Notes: generated by a model from the sequence alone, not told the origin. DNA of 9,149 nucleotides from Candidatus Bathyarchaeota archaeon (GCA_030617005.1 JAUWWH010000015.1:1-9149); one strand, 5' to 3'. Positions 1 to 5,617 are shown, counted from the stretch's first letter. Program-made: numbers and translations.

Positions 1-75
1 GTCAGTATAAATTCTCGCTGGAATAACTTGCATACAATTTGGACAGAGACTCTTCGTTTCTTCTAACAGCTGCAT
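1..75 (-). CDS. N-terminus of probable radical SAM protein (partial)
   Basis: Only the first 25 codons are present; the gene runs off the left edge. The peptide begins MQLLEETKSLCPNC and continues MQVIPARIYTD. The pattern 'ET(K/E)SLCPxCxxxIxAxI' is, from memory, the N-terminal signature of a large archaeal radical SAM family that includes the tetraether-lipid synthase type; the catalytic CxxxCxxC motif would lie outside the window. CxxC at residues 11-14 is visible and is the start of the extra N-terminal cysteine region of that family. ATG at 73-75 is the only start in the frame, which opens after a stop near 130. No Shine-Dalgarno lies close by, but a BRE/TATA-like element at 101-116 would put the transcript start almost on the ATG. 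Another cysteine-rich protein cannot be excluded from so short a stretch. Confidence 0.5.
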   Translation of the reverse strand, partial: MQLLEETKSLCPNCMQVIPARIYTD

Positions 76-100
76 AATCTTTTTTAGACTTGCCTCTCTC

Positions 101-116
101 TTTAAAGATTTTCGCG
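101..116 (-). promoter_or_regulatory. BRE/TATA-like promoter, near-leaderless transcript
   Basis: On the minus strand a purine-rich CGCGAAAATC (BRE-like) is followed directly by TTTAAA. The usual archaeal distance of about 25 bases from the TATA centre places the transcription start within a few bases of the ATG at 75, which fits a leaderless mRNA and the absence of a Shine-Dalgarno there. Confidence 0.4.
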
Positions 117-185
117 TACTATAGTTTTAACTATTACATTGCTCTCTTATCTTAAATGACTTGTTTTGACCAGTTCCTCTGAAAA

Positions 186-307
186 CTAATCCCAATCTAA
201 TTTCCATTTTCCTTGCTTATCATAATGTATATCAAGTTTTAGTGTAAACAGTTCACCCTCGTTTTTGAGACTATTCCTTTAATTATTTTAAAATTGATAG
301 GTGCCAA
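186..307 (-). pseudogene. Possible frameshifted 40-residue gene
   Basis: Two short frames join if one base is restored in the A-run near 258-262. The first starts at TTG (305-307) and reads MAPINFKIIKGIVSK. The second reads NEGELFTLKLDIHYDK and then QGKWKLDWD before TAG at 186-188. The length is 122 bases, one base short of a multiple of three, and the break sits in a homopolymer. The start is 9 bases after the stop of the regulator at 317-736, so it would be the next gene of the same transcript. The peptide has the alternating pattern of a beta-hairpin and a plausible end. The region is AT-rich, so a chance open frame of 25 codons is quite possible. I do not recognise a family. Confidence 0.28.
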
Positions 308-316
308 GCCTCATAG

Positions 317-736
317 TTAGATTTTGCTTTTCCAGTTGCGTTTTTTGAGTCGTTGAATGCATCTCCTGATAGCATCTCTGACGAACTCATCCACATCGAG
401 GTACCCCAATATGGGCTTCTCACTTAGTAATTCCTGGATCTGCCCCATCAACTCATCCGGTACTAGTAAAATATCCTTTGAAACTTTCAGTTCAGTTTTT
501 TCAGTGGGAATGTATTCTCCGATCCACCGCCTCATTAAAACCAATGTCGATAGGTAGTGGTGGTTAAGCCTAACTATCTTCCCATCCTCCTCCAACTCAA
601 ACAGTGCCCCTCGAACCCAATCATGATCGACAAACCTATCATTACAGTTAGACGCTAGAAACTCCAAGTCGAAGGGTTTCTCTCTGTACTCAACGAACTC
701 GAGTAGCTGATCCTTGAATAATGATTGAACTCTCAT
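317..736 (-). CDS. Winged-helix / ribbon-helix-helix regulator
   Basis: A 139-residue likely DNA-binding protein. Residues about 1-70 look like a winged helix: a helix (SLFKDQLLEFVEYR), a recognition-like segment around DHDWVRGALFELEEDG, and a short strand pair KIVRLNHHYL. Residues about 87-133 look like a ribbon-helix-helix of the archaeal CopG/NikR-like kind: DILLVPDELMGQIQELL gives the strand and first helix, and YLDVDEFVRDAIRRC the second helix with its usual 'EFVRDAIR' core. An N-terminal winged helix joined to a C-terminal RHH is what I see; a regulatory role is inference. The start is ATG at 736 with an AGGGA a few bases upstream. It lies 43 bases downstream of the OB-fold gene on the same strand and may share its transcript. 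Confidence 0.82.
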   Translation of the reverse strand: MRVQSLFKDQLLEFVEYREKPFDLEFLASNCNDRFVDHDWVRGALFELEEDGKIVRLNHHYLSTLVLMRRWIGEYIPTEKTELKVSKDILLVPDELMGQIQELLSEKPILGYLDVDEFVRDAIRRCIQRLKKRNWKSKI

Positions 737-779
737 CGCGCTTCCCTGTTTTGTAAGGGTTTAGCAAACGAATTGCGTC

Positions 780-1085
780 TTATATTTCAAGAATGTTCTT
801 TTCCGTAACTTCGAGTTTGCCGGATCGCGGCATATTTAGTTGAAGCTGGTTTCTGAACTCGGTGACATAAGCCCCATCGACCCTTATTTTATCTCCAATG
901 TTTACCATGTCGATTGCTTCTTCCCAGAGCGACAGTTTAATGTCTCCGGTCTCGTCTTCAAGAGTTTCATCGCAGACGGAATGCTGTCCATAACGCGTCT
1001 GGACTCTCCTTGCCTCGGATTTGTCTGTGACCTTGCCTTCCACTGTTATTCCGCTCATGCCAAGCCTTATTTCACTTATTTTCAT
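780..1085 (-). CDS. Single OB-fold ssDNA-binding protein (RPA/SSB-like)
   Basis: A 101-residue protein that is essentially one OB fold. Strand 1 is GITVEGKVTDKSEARRV (12-28), the middle strands are LEDETGDIKLSLWEEA (42-57), and the C-terminal part has NIGDKIRVDGAYVTEF (62-77) followed by RNQLQLNMPRSGKLEV. 'DxTGxIxLxLW', 'xxGDxxxxxGAYV' and 'LQLNxxRxGxL' are the hallmarks of the archaeal RPA/SOSS-B type single-strand DNA-binding proteins. The family binds ssDNA in replication and repair; some members bind RNA. There is no zinc finger and no acidic tail. The ATG at 1085 has a textbook Shine-Dalgarno, GGAGGT, 9 bases upstream. The stop of a decayed frame upstream overlaps this ATG (ATGA), which suggests it was once the second gene of a coupled pair. 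Confidence 0.88.
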   Translation of the reverse strand: MKISEIRLGMSGITVEGKVTDKSEARRVQTRYGQHSVCDETLEDETGDIKLSLWEEAIDMVNIGDKIRVDGAYVTEFRNQLQLNMPRSGKLEVTEKNILEI

Positions 1086-1222
1086 CGATTCTCAACCTCC
1101 TTCGCCGCCCTCTTTAAGTCCTTTTTCCGTTTCTGGCGTGTTTACTCCGTTGCGTAGACGCCGTATTTTCTTAGGAAGCTTCGGGTGGCGTCTTTTATGA
1201 ATTGGGATAAAAGAAGAATCGC
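1082..1222 (-). pseudogene. Interrupted frame overlapping the start of the OB-fold gene
   Basis: One frame carries two protein-like stretches separated by a single TAA (1142-1144): DATRSFLRKYGVYATE, then RQKRKKDLKRAAKEVENR, ending in a TGA that overlaps the OB-fold ATG as ATGA. No ATG, GTG or TTG start is visible and the frame is closed by TAG at 1223-1225. The basic, helix-prone tail and the ATGA coupling look like the end of a real gene that has lost its front. The strong Shine-Dalgarno of the OB gene lies inside this tail. The length (47 codons) is short enough that chance cannot be ruled out. I do not recognise the product. Confidence 0.25.
1156..1193. repeat. Inverted repeat with 7-bp arms
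   Basis: AGACGCC at 1156-1162 pairs perfectly with GGCGTCT at 1187-1193 across a 24-base loop that itself contains AAGCTT. On the plus strand the right arm is followed by TTTTA. It could be an operator, a terminator-like hairpin or a chance repeat; no function is assigned. Confidence 0.35.
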
Positions 1223-1493
1223 CTAGGATTTGATGAGTGGGTTCCAGAACTGAAAAGGCTTAGTTTAAGGGCAAAGACAAATTTGTTTCAGTACTGGCTT
1301 TCGTTAAATATGGACACACTTGGCGAAACAGTAACAGGTACCCTAAAATTAGGTTTCTAACGCTAAACAAGCGTCTCCATTTATGGGGCTATTCAAATTG
1401 ATAACGTAATAGAAAATGGGGTTAGTATAAATTCCCGCTCGGGCGATGGTCTCCTTCTGGAGATTCGAATTCCTGTCAATTTTTATAAAAAAA
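1223..1493. other. Gene-free stretch with hairpins and a repeat of the window start
   Basis: I see no convincing gene on either strand. It holds a small hairpin CCTAA/TTAGG near 1341-1352, a perfect 5-bp hairpin TCTCC-TTCT-GGAGA at 1450-1463, and at 1421-1440 a 20-mer matching bases 1-20 of the window at 17 positions. The long A-run followed by seven G's ends it at 1487-1500. The minus-strand frame across 1349-1573 is an artefact of the tRNA-like sequence: it begins with the 'FEPATSG' type peptide that antisense tRNA T-arms produce. Confidence 0.4.
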
Positions 1494-1563
1494 GGGGGGG
1501 TTTGCGGGAGAGTACGGGTGATGTCTCCACTGGTCGCGGGTTCAAATCTCACCCACCCCACCA
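1494..1563 (+). pseudogene. Degenerate tRNA (3' half well preserved, CCA encoded)
   Basis: The last 40 bases look like a tRNA: a variable region TGGTC, T-arm GCGGG-TTCAAAT-CTCAC, acceptor 3' strand CCACCCC, discriminator A and CCA at 1561-1563. The T-stem has one C-A mismatch and one G-U. The run of seven G's at 1494-1500 can pair with CCACCCC at six of seven positions, but the distance to the discriminator is only 67 bases. I cannot build a canonical D-arm, and the would-be anticodon stem has two mismatches and no U33. It is therefore read as a decayed tRNA or a tRNA 3' fragment of the kind left by integration at a tRNA gene. An intron-containing or split tRNA whose 5' half (expected to begin GGGGTGG) lies elsewhere is the alternative. 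Confidence 0.42.
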
Positions 1564-1673
1564 TAAAAAACACCTGTAAATACGCCCATTTTAAGCTTGT
1601 TTTAGCTATTAATCGGCTATAAATAGACTATTACAAATGCTTTATATTTTTATTTTTGAGAATGAATTTAGTT

Positions 1674-1932
1674 CTAGGTCTCATTTTTTCCACTTTGCTT
1701 AAATGTTTTAACTTGTTCTAGGTCTATTGTATCTCCTTTCAATAATAAATCTTGAACAATTTTTTTCACTGATACTTTAATCTGTTTCTGTTCTCGTTCT
1801 TCAGCTCTTTCTTGTGTGTTCATCTTCTCATTGGCTATGTAAATACGCGCTTCGATTCTCTATTCGAGTCAACATTAACCCGTCAGGAAGCAACGGATGA
1901 AGCCTTTCTACAATTTCTTTGTCCTTAACCAA
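1674..1932 (-). pseudogene. Frameshifted small gene of about 83 residues
   Basis: The start is TTG at 1930-1932 with an excellent Shine-Dalgarno GAGGTGA 7 bases upstream. The first frame reads MVKDKEIVERLHPLLPDGL then MLTRIE. The second reads ARIYIANEKMNTQERAEER, EQKQIKVSVKKIVQDLLLK and GDTIDLEQVKTFKQSGKNET before TAG at 1674-1676. Total length is 259 bases; removing 7 bases (AATCGAA, next to a near-copy of itself) at the junction gives 252 bases and one frame, TRIE-ARIYIANEKM. The strong ribosome site, the protein-like helical second half and the clean join argue for a once-real gene. The family is not recognised; it is hydrophilic, with no cysteines and no membrane segment. Either a true disruption or an assembly indel explains the break. 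Confidence 0.5.
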
Positions 1933-2037
1933 TAATATTCACCTCAAACCGTTTATTGAACTATACGTCGCACAATGGATCGATCAACGTTAAAAAAAGG
2001 AGCTTTGGAGGATGTAAGTAGTATTAGAGTGTGTAGT

Positions 2038-2190
2038 TTATTGCCTTTCATAATGTTTACAGAATTGACACTGTTCTGCCGAGTCGGGTTCTGCATCCTC
2101 TTTACGCTCAAATATTGGGCAGGCAGATGCGGTAGGTTCAAACTTATATCGGTACATTCGCACGCAGACACCTTTTTGTTGGTTACTCAT
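2038..2190 (-). CDS. Small four-cysteine protein (50 residues)
   Basis: ATG at 2188-2190 to TAA at 2038-2040 gives 50 residues. It has C9, C24, C41 and C44 (spacing 14-16-2), with the C-terminal CQFCKHYERQ looking like one half of a zinc knuckle, so a zinc-binding mini-protein is likely. It starts 3 bases after the stop of the broken zinc-ribbon gene upstream, which in turn starts just after tbp, so the three appear to be co-transcribed. No Shine-Dalgarno is obvious in GGTAGGTTTTAGCAA, though AGG lies 11 bases before the ATG. No family is recognised. It is short, but the tight spacing and four cysteines make it more likely real than chance. Confidence 0.5.
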   Translation of the reverse strand: MSNQQKGVCVRMYRYKFEPTASACPIFERKEDAEPDSAEQCQFCKHYERQ

Positions 2191-2193
2191 TTG

Positions 2194-2363
2194 CTAAAAC
2201 CTACCAACTTTACTCTTTTTCCGCCTCCATTTATGGTAACATTCTTGGGAGCAGAAATGCTTACCCCAACGGATGAGTTTTCCGCATATCTCGTAGGGAT
2301 TCCCCTTGTATAAACTATGCCTTATTCTCTTCTCAACTCCTTCAGTTTTTCCTGAACCATCAT
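2194..2363 (-). pseudogene. Frameshifted DUF2116-like zinc-ribbon gene behind tbp
   Basis: Two in-frame ATGs (2363 and 2360) start 3 bases after the tbp stop and read MMVQEKLKELRRE before a stop. The adjacent frame then reads NPYEICGKLIRWGKHFC and SQECYHKWRRKKSKVGRF to TAG at 2194-2196. The pattern (C)xxCGKxIxxxxxFCSxxC matches the archaeal zinc-ribbon family DUF2116 as I know it, but the first cysteine is Tyr (TAC, one base from TGC). The length, 170 bases, is not a multiple of three. The second frame has no usable start of its own. A lost frame and a lost zinc ligand together point to a real pseudogene rather than only an assembly indel. The gene probably belonged to a tbp operon. Confidence 0.55.
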
Positions 2364-2366
2364 ATT

Positions 2367-2933
2367 TTATCTATAGCTTATCAGCTTCTCCTCCTCAAGC
2401 TTTCGCTGGAGCTTCGCCGTGGCTTGGTAGACCTCTTCCTCCGTCTTCGCGCTTGTGATCACGAGTTCCCCGGTGGTAAAGATGAGGATGACGACCTTTG
2501 GTTCATTCATTCTGTATATTAGGTCAGGGAACTGTTCGGGTTCATACATGGTTCTCTCAAGGACGTAGACTGCTTTCTCCACGTCTACCTGACCTCCCAG
2601 CCTCGCTGAGGCGACGATATTCATGACCTCTATGGTGGATCTTCCAAAGATCAGGATGCTATTCTCCTTCAGTGTCTGGATGACCCTCATGACTGCTCTT
2701 TTTGTCTGTCTTTCGGACTTGGCGCCTACGCTGACCATCTTTCCAGTTCTGAAGATTAAATGCGCCGTTTTAGGCTTCTTCAACTTGAAGACGGCGCCAG
2801 GGAACTGTTGAGGTTTGTATTCGACTCTTGGGAAGGCCTTGACGATGGAGTTTAAGTCTAGGGGTTGGTTGAGGGTGACTGAGGCTACGACGTTCGTGAT
2901 GCTCACGCTAGCCTTAACTTTGGATAATGTCAA
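2367..2933 (-). CDS. tbp: TATA-binding protein
   Basis: This is the archaeal general transcription factor TBP, which binds promoter TATA boxes and recruits TFB and RNA polymerase. Numbered from the longest frame (TTG at 2969, 200 residues), there are two direct repeats: repeat 1 about 18-104 (NVVASVTL, QFPGAVFKLKKPKTAHLIF, GKMVSVGAK) and repeat 2 about 112-195 (NIVASARL, QFPDLIYRMNEPKVVILIF). All four DNA-intercalating phenylalanines are present: F56, F73, F147 and F164. I prefer TTG at 2933, giving MTLSKVKASVSI, because AGAGG lies 9 bases upstream and other archaeal TBPs begin just before 'KxKA'; TTG 2969 has no ribosome site. GTG at 2906 is a third option. The second repeat differs from the usual sequence (FPD for FPG, TSAK for TGAK). 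G+C is about 57-58% in lines counted, high for this window. Confidence 0.95.
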   Translation of the reverse strand: MTLSKVKASVSITNVVASVTLNQPLDLNSIVKAFPRVEYKPQQFPGAVFKLKKPKTAHLIFRTGKMVSVGAKSERQTKRAVMRVIQTLKENSILIFGRSTIEVMNIVASARLGGQVDVEKAVYVLERTMYEPEQFPDLIYRMNEPKVVILIFTTGELVITSAKTEEEVYQATAKLQRKLEEEKLISYR

Positions 2934-3170
2934 CCCTTTGATCCTCTTATATACGGTGCTCTGTTGCAACGATAACTGTTTCGGTCAGAGATTTGGTTTT
3001 GAGGTTTCTAAACGCCATCAATAAACTCAATGGAAAAGTGAAGCGTCGATTAGATGGATTCCTCAGTTCAATTCGCTTTAACCTAATTCACTCTTCGTTT
3101 CTAATACCTAGCTAAGTAGAGACTGATGAACTAGATTAGCAGTACAACAATCCCGAACGTGTAGATGGAG

Positions 3171-3196
3171 GTAAAATTTTTAAAGAAGAATTTTAC
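3171..3196. terminator. Inverted repeat at end of winged-helix gene
   Basis: GTAAAATT (3171-3178) and AATTTTAC (3189-3196) are perfect 8-bp arms around a 10-base loop and span the stop codon of the minus-strand gene at 3193. The minus-strand transcript contains U-rich arms, so a terminator is possible. A simple AT-rich palindrome is the alternative. Confidence 0.33.
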
Positions 3197-3594
3197 TGAT
3201 CCTTCTTCAACATTTCTGGTGGAAACCCGTTCTTGAAATATTCTTCAGGTATTACACGCATCAGACCTAAGATATGTTTCTCGGGAGACCACTTTTTTAA
3301 TTCGTAAGGTCCCTTTCGCTTCATATCATAGTCGACTAATCCAAGTTGCCTGAGGTTTGTCAGGGATCTATTGATGGCGTACTGCGATTTATTCACTAGT
3401 GAGACCAGCGATCTTGTATCCACCTTATTTCCTTCTTCGAGAAGCGCAGAATACACCTTGAACGCGGTATCATCCCTGCTTCCTAAGATGTTATAAAATG
3501 CTCTCCTTTTCTGAAATTTTTCGGTTGACTCATCGAGGATGAGAATCTTAATTGACGCACCTAACGCTTTGACATACACTTCTTCGATTAACAA
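3193..3594 (-). CDS. Winged-helix transcriptional regulator, MarR/ArsR-like
   Basis: A 133-residue protein. The core at about 43-101 is a winged helix: TAFKVYSALLEEG (helix 1), DTRSLVSLVNKS (helix 2), YAINRSLTNLRQLGLV (recognition helix, with the 'LxxLGLV' that ends it), then the wing DYDMKRKGPYELKKW. The N-terminal 40 residues (EVYVKALGASIKILIL) look like a separate strand-rich or dimerisation part, and the C-terminus is short and basic. A DNA-binding role is well supported by the fold; the target and ligand are not visible. The start is TTG at 3594; GTG a few codons later is possible. It has a likely TATA box at 3644-3651. It stands upstream of tbp on the same strand with about 220 bases between, so it is probably a separate unit. 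Confidence 0.75.
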   Translation of the reverse strand: MLIEEVYVKALGASIKILILDESTEKFQKRRAFYNILGSRDDTAFKVYSALLEEGNKVDTRSLVSLVNKSQYAINRSLTNLRQLGLVDYDMKRKGPYELKKWSPEKHILGLMRVIPEEYFKNGFPPEMLKKDQ

Positions 3595-3643
3595 TTAATA
3601 GCCTCTACAGATATTATCGACACCCACTCATTTTAAGCTATCA

Positions 3644-3651
3644 CTTTTATA
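3644..3651 (-). promoter_or_regulatory. TATA box of the winged-helix gene
   Basis: The minus strand reads TTGTATAAAAGTG here. The expected transcription start, about 25 bases downstream (near 3622), would give a leader of roughly 28 bases before the TTG at 3594. No other TATA-like element is better placed. Confidence 0.42.
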
Positions 3652-3799
3652 CAATTTAAGGTAAGGCTATGAGAAAATCTTTCAATCCATCAAATGTAAT
3701 CTAATATTTAGAATAGATGGTTGCGACGTTTGCAGAAACCACCTGAGCATTCTCCCAATCAGCAGTATCCAGACTATGAAGGGTAGGTGACGTTTAAGG

Positions 3800-3988
3800 T
3801 TAAGAATTGTTTTTCACTTCTTTCCAGTCAACTTCCGTTTTACACTGGGAGCAGCGTCTTAATATGGAATAGAGGTTGATATGACGTTCCAGAGCTGAAT
3901 AGGTACTTTTTCTGTTTTCGCCCTCTGACAGTAACCCGTGGTTCAAGGTTTCCTTTAAGCCGTGTCTTAAGATTCGCGTAACGCGCAC
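3800..3988 (-). CDS. Hypothetical 62-residue frame behind the kinase, doubtful
   Basis: GTG at 3988 to TAA at 3800 gives 62 residues, hydrophilic, with one CxxC near the end (CSQCKTEVDWKEV). It begins 6 bases after the stop of the phosphotransferase gene, so it could be the last gene of that operon, but there is no Shine-Dalgarno. The same frame continues past two stops only 6 bases apart and then reads SPTLHSLDTADWENAQVV and SANVATIYSKY to TAG at 3701, so 3701-3988 may instead be the remains of one longer gene of about 95 codons. Its base composition is less AT-rich than the kinase beside it. No family is recognised, and it may not be expressed. Confidence 0.27.
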   Translation of the reverse strand: MRVTRILRHGLKETLNHGLLSEGENRKSTYSALERHINLYSILRRCSQCKTEVDWKEVKNNS

Positions 3989-3994
3989 GCTATG

Positions 3995-4963
3995 TTATGG
4001 TGATTTCTCTTTCCTAAATTTGAATGTCAATTCTGATTTTTTATAGTAGTCAATAAATCGCTTTCTAAAGTTTTCATTATCCTCTTCATATTTGATTTCC
4101 CAAGGAAAAAACTTGAATGGAATGTAAAAAGCTTCCTCAAGATACAGTAAGGGTAAGTAATACCTTACTCGTTCAAATATTGTTTCATCTTCAAACTCCT
4201 CTTTGTATGCATTCAATATTTTCTCAAAGAAGCGTTCACTTTCATTTATATCCAAAATCTCATTAAGAGTGCCAATCTTTAATTGCACTAGGTCATGACA
4301 ATAGTCCTGTTCGCTTGACTCCAACCAGTCTATAATTGTTATTCGCCCATTGTCAACCAGAATATTATCCCACCAGAGATCCCCATGTATCATCGTTTTT
4401 TGGTTGAATATCTCTTTCTTTTCAAGGTAATAATCCCTTAAAGCAACTAAATGATTAGAAAACCGTTCTTGAGAGATAATCTCATCTTCTTTCAAGAACT
4501 GCAAAATGAGATTCCTACAGTTATCTATCCTTTCTATTTCATCAATATCTGGACTACTGTTTACTCTAGAGCCATGGAGCCTTTTTAAAACATTAACCAA
4601 TTCCTCAAAAACTTGTTCGTTGAAAACCTCTTGATTTAGAAGAATTCCGAATGCTTTTTCCATTACAAGAATTTCTCTATGGAACTCGTTTTTAGTGTAT
4701 GGTGAACAAAAGACTACTTGAGGTACGGACTCAGGAATAGATATTCTAGCCTTCATAATATGTTTTTGTTCTGTTAAGAGTACTTTGGTTCCATTGTATC
4801 TCGTATTATACATCTTCACAGCATAATAATTTCCATCGACTGAAACTAAATACACTGTAGAGAGGTAACCAATGTCTATTTTTTGAAGAATCTCTACACT
4901 TCTCGGGTTATTAACCTTACTTTTAAAGAGATTAACCCATGTTTCATAATTAGTTTCATTCAT
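3995..4963 (-). CDS. APH/choline-kinase-family phosphotransferase
   Basis: A 322-residue kinase of the aminoglycoside phosphotransferase fold (APH family), which moves the ATP gamma-phosphate to a hydroxyl of a small molecule. The N-lobe has the ATP-binding lysine in YYAVKMYN (K50). The C-lobe has the catalytic loop MIHGDLWWDN (H193, G194, D195, N200) and the metal-binding aspartate in ITIIDWLE (D212), followed by EQDYCHDLVQLK. All key residues are intact and the length is normal. Known substrates of the fold include aminoglycosides, choline, ethanolamine, homoserine, fructosamine and hydroxylysine; sequence alone does not pick one. It is the last clear gene of a three-gene cassette, 12 bases after the HAD phosphatase. 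It has no Shine-Dalgarno, so coupled translation is likely. One line counted had about 28% G+C. Calling it antibiotic resistance would be unsafe. Confidence 0.9.
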   Translation of the reverse strand: MNETNYETWVNLFKSKVNNPRSVEILQKIDIGYLSTVYLVSVDGNYYAVKMYNTRYNGTKVLLTEQKHIMKARISIPESVPQVVFCSPYTKNEFHREILVMEKAFGILLNQEVFNEQVFEELVNVLKRLHGSRVNSSPDIDEIERIDNCRNLILQFLKEDEIISQERFSNHLVALRDYYLEKKEIFNQKTMIHGDLWWDNILVDNGRITIIDWLESSEQDYCHDLVQLKIGTLNEILDINESERFFEKILNAYKEEFEDETIFERVRYYLPLLYLEEAFYIPFKFFPWEIKYEEDNENFRKRFIDYYKKSELTFKFRKEKSP

Positions 4964-4975
4964 ATAATATCAACA

Positions 4976-5617
4976 TCAAAGGTTTTTCTTGAGAATTCTA
5001 AGGACATCAGAAAGATCTTTGACTTGGTAGGTTGCCTTATATTTGGGGTTTAAGCTAAAAGATGCATCTACATACTTAAATAAACACTCGTCTGATCTTC
5101 CATCTCCAACGGCAAACGATTTTGTGATATTATATTGTGTGCTTAGCTGATGTAGAAAATCCACTTTACAGATGCAACAGCCTATACACTTTTCATTGTA
5201 GTTCCATGTCCTTTCGTTTGAAACCTTGAGTTCTCCAGTTAGCGTTCCATTATCTGTTATGAGGTGGGAGCAGTAAATCTCTTTAATCTGCTTTTGGATG
5301 CCATGGAACTTGATAGATATGTAATAACCCTCGCTTAGAATCATTGTGTAAATATTCTTAGTCTTTAGGAAATTTACCAGTTTAGAGAATTTTCTGTCTA
5401 TATGACTATGTTGTTTAAGGTGTTGGTGAATTTTTTCTTTTGTGATTCCTTTGAGGAATCTAGCCTGTGCCTTCATACATTGATAAGAGGTTATTTTGCT
5501 ATTTTTCCATTTTTCTTCAATTTGCCATATTCGATCCTCGCTTGGTATTTTAAGTATTAAATCTGTTGTGTCTTCGCTTGTGATTGTCCCATCAAAATCG
5601 AAAATAAATATGTCCAT
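4976..5617 (-). CDS. HAD-superfamily phosphatase, PSP/MtnX-like
   Basis: A 213-residue haloacid-dehalogenase-type phosphatase, removing phosphate from a small metabolite through an aspartyl-phosphate. Motif I is FDFDGTIT (nucleophile D7, acid/base D9), motif II is MILSEGY (S95), and motif III is probably K151 in CKVDFL. Motif IV is VGDGRSDECLF (D172, D176). The helical insert between motifs I and II (about 15-80) is the C1 cap of phosphoserine phosphatase and MtnX relatives. A cysteine cluster, KCIGCCICK (C144, C147, C148, C150), precedes motif III; MtnX-like proteins carry a similar CxxC there, so a structural metal is plausible. It starts 1 base after the aminotransferase stop and ends 12 bases before the kinase. 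The substrate is not known; phosphoserine or methylthioribulose-type compounds are family precedents only. Confidence 0.9.
   Translation of the reverse strand: MDIFIFDFDGTITSEDTTDLILKIPSEDRIWQIEEKWKNSKITSYQCMKAQARFLKGITKEKIHQHLKQHSHIDRKFSKLVNFLKTKNIYTMILSEGYYISIKFHGIQKQIKEIYCSHLITDNGTLTGELKVSNERTWNYNEKCIGCCICKVDFLHQLSTQYNITKSFAVGDGRSDECLFKYVDASFSLNPKYKATYQVKDLSDVLRILKKNL

Noticed and set aside
840..1157. 105-codon plus-strand frame opposite the OB-fold gene
   Set aside because: The OB fold and GGAGGT site on the minus strand explain this DNA.
1349..1573. 74-codon minus-strand frame beginning MFFMVGWVRFEPATSG
   Set aside because: The front is the antisense of a tRNA T-arm, a well-known source of false 'FEPATSG' proteins, and the rest shows no domain.
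1975..2313. 112-codon plus-strand frame opposite the two zinc-type genes
   Set aside because: It is a shadow of the minus-strand small genes; Cys- and Phe-rich without domain, and no ribosome site.
3975..3990. Palindrome CGCGTAACGCG at the kinase end
   Set aside because: Only 11 bases, with no second copy in the window and no clear link to a regulator.
3995..4963. Reading the APH-fold kinase as an aminoglycoside-resistance gene
   Set aside because: The fold covers many metabolite kinases, and its linkage with a PLP enzyme and a phosphatase points to metabolism.
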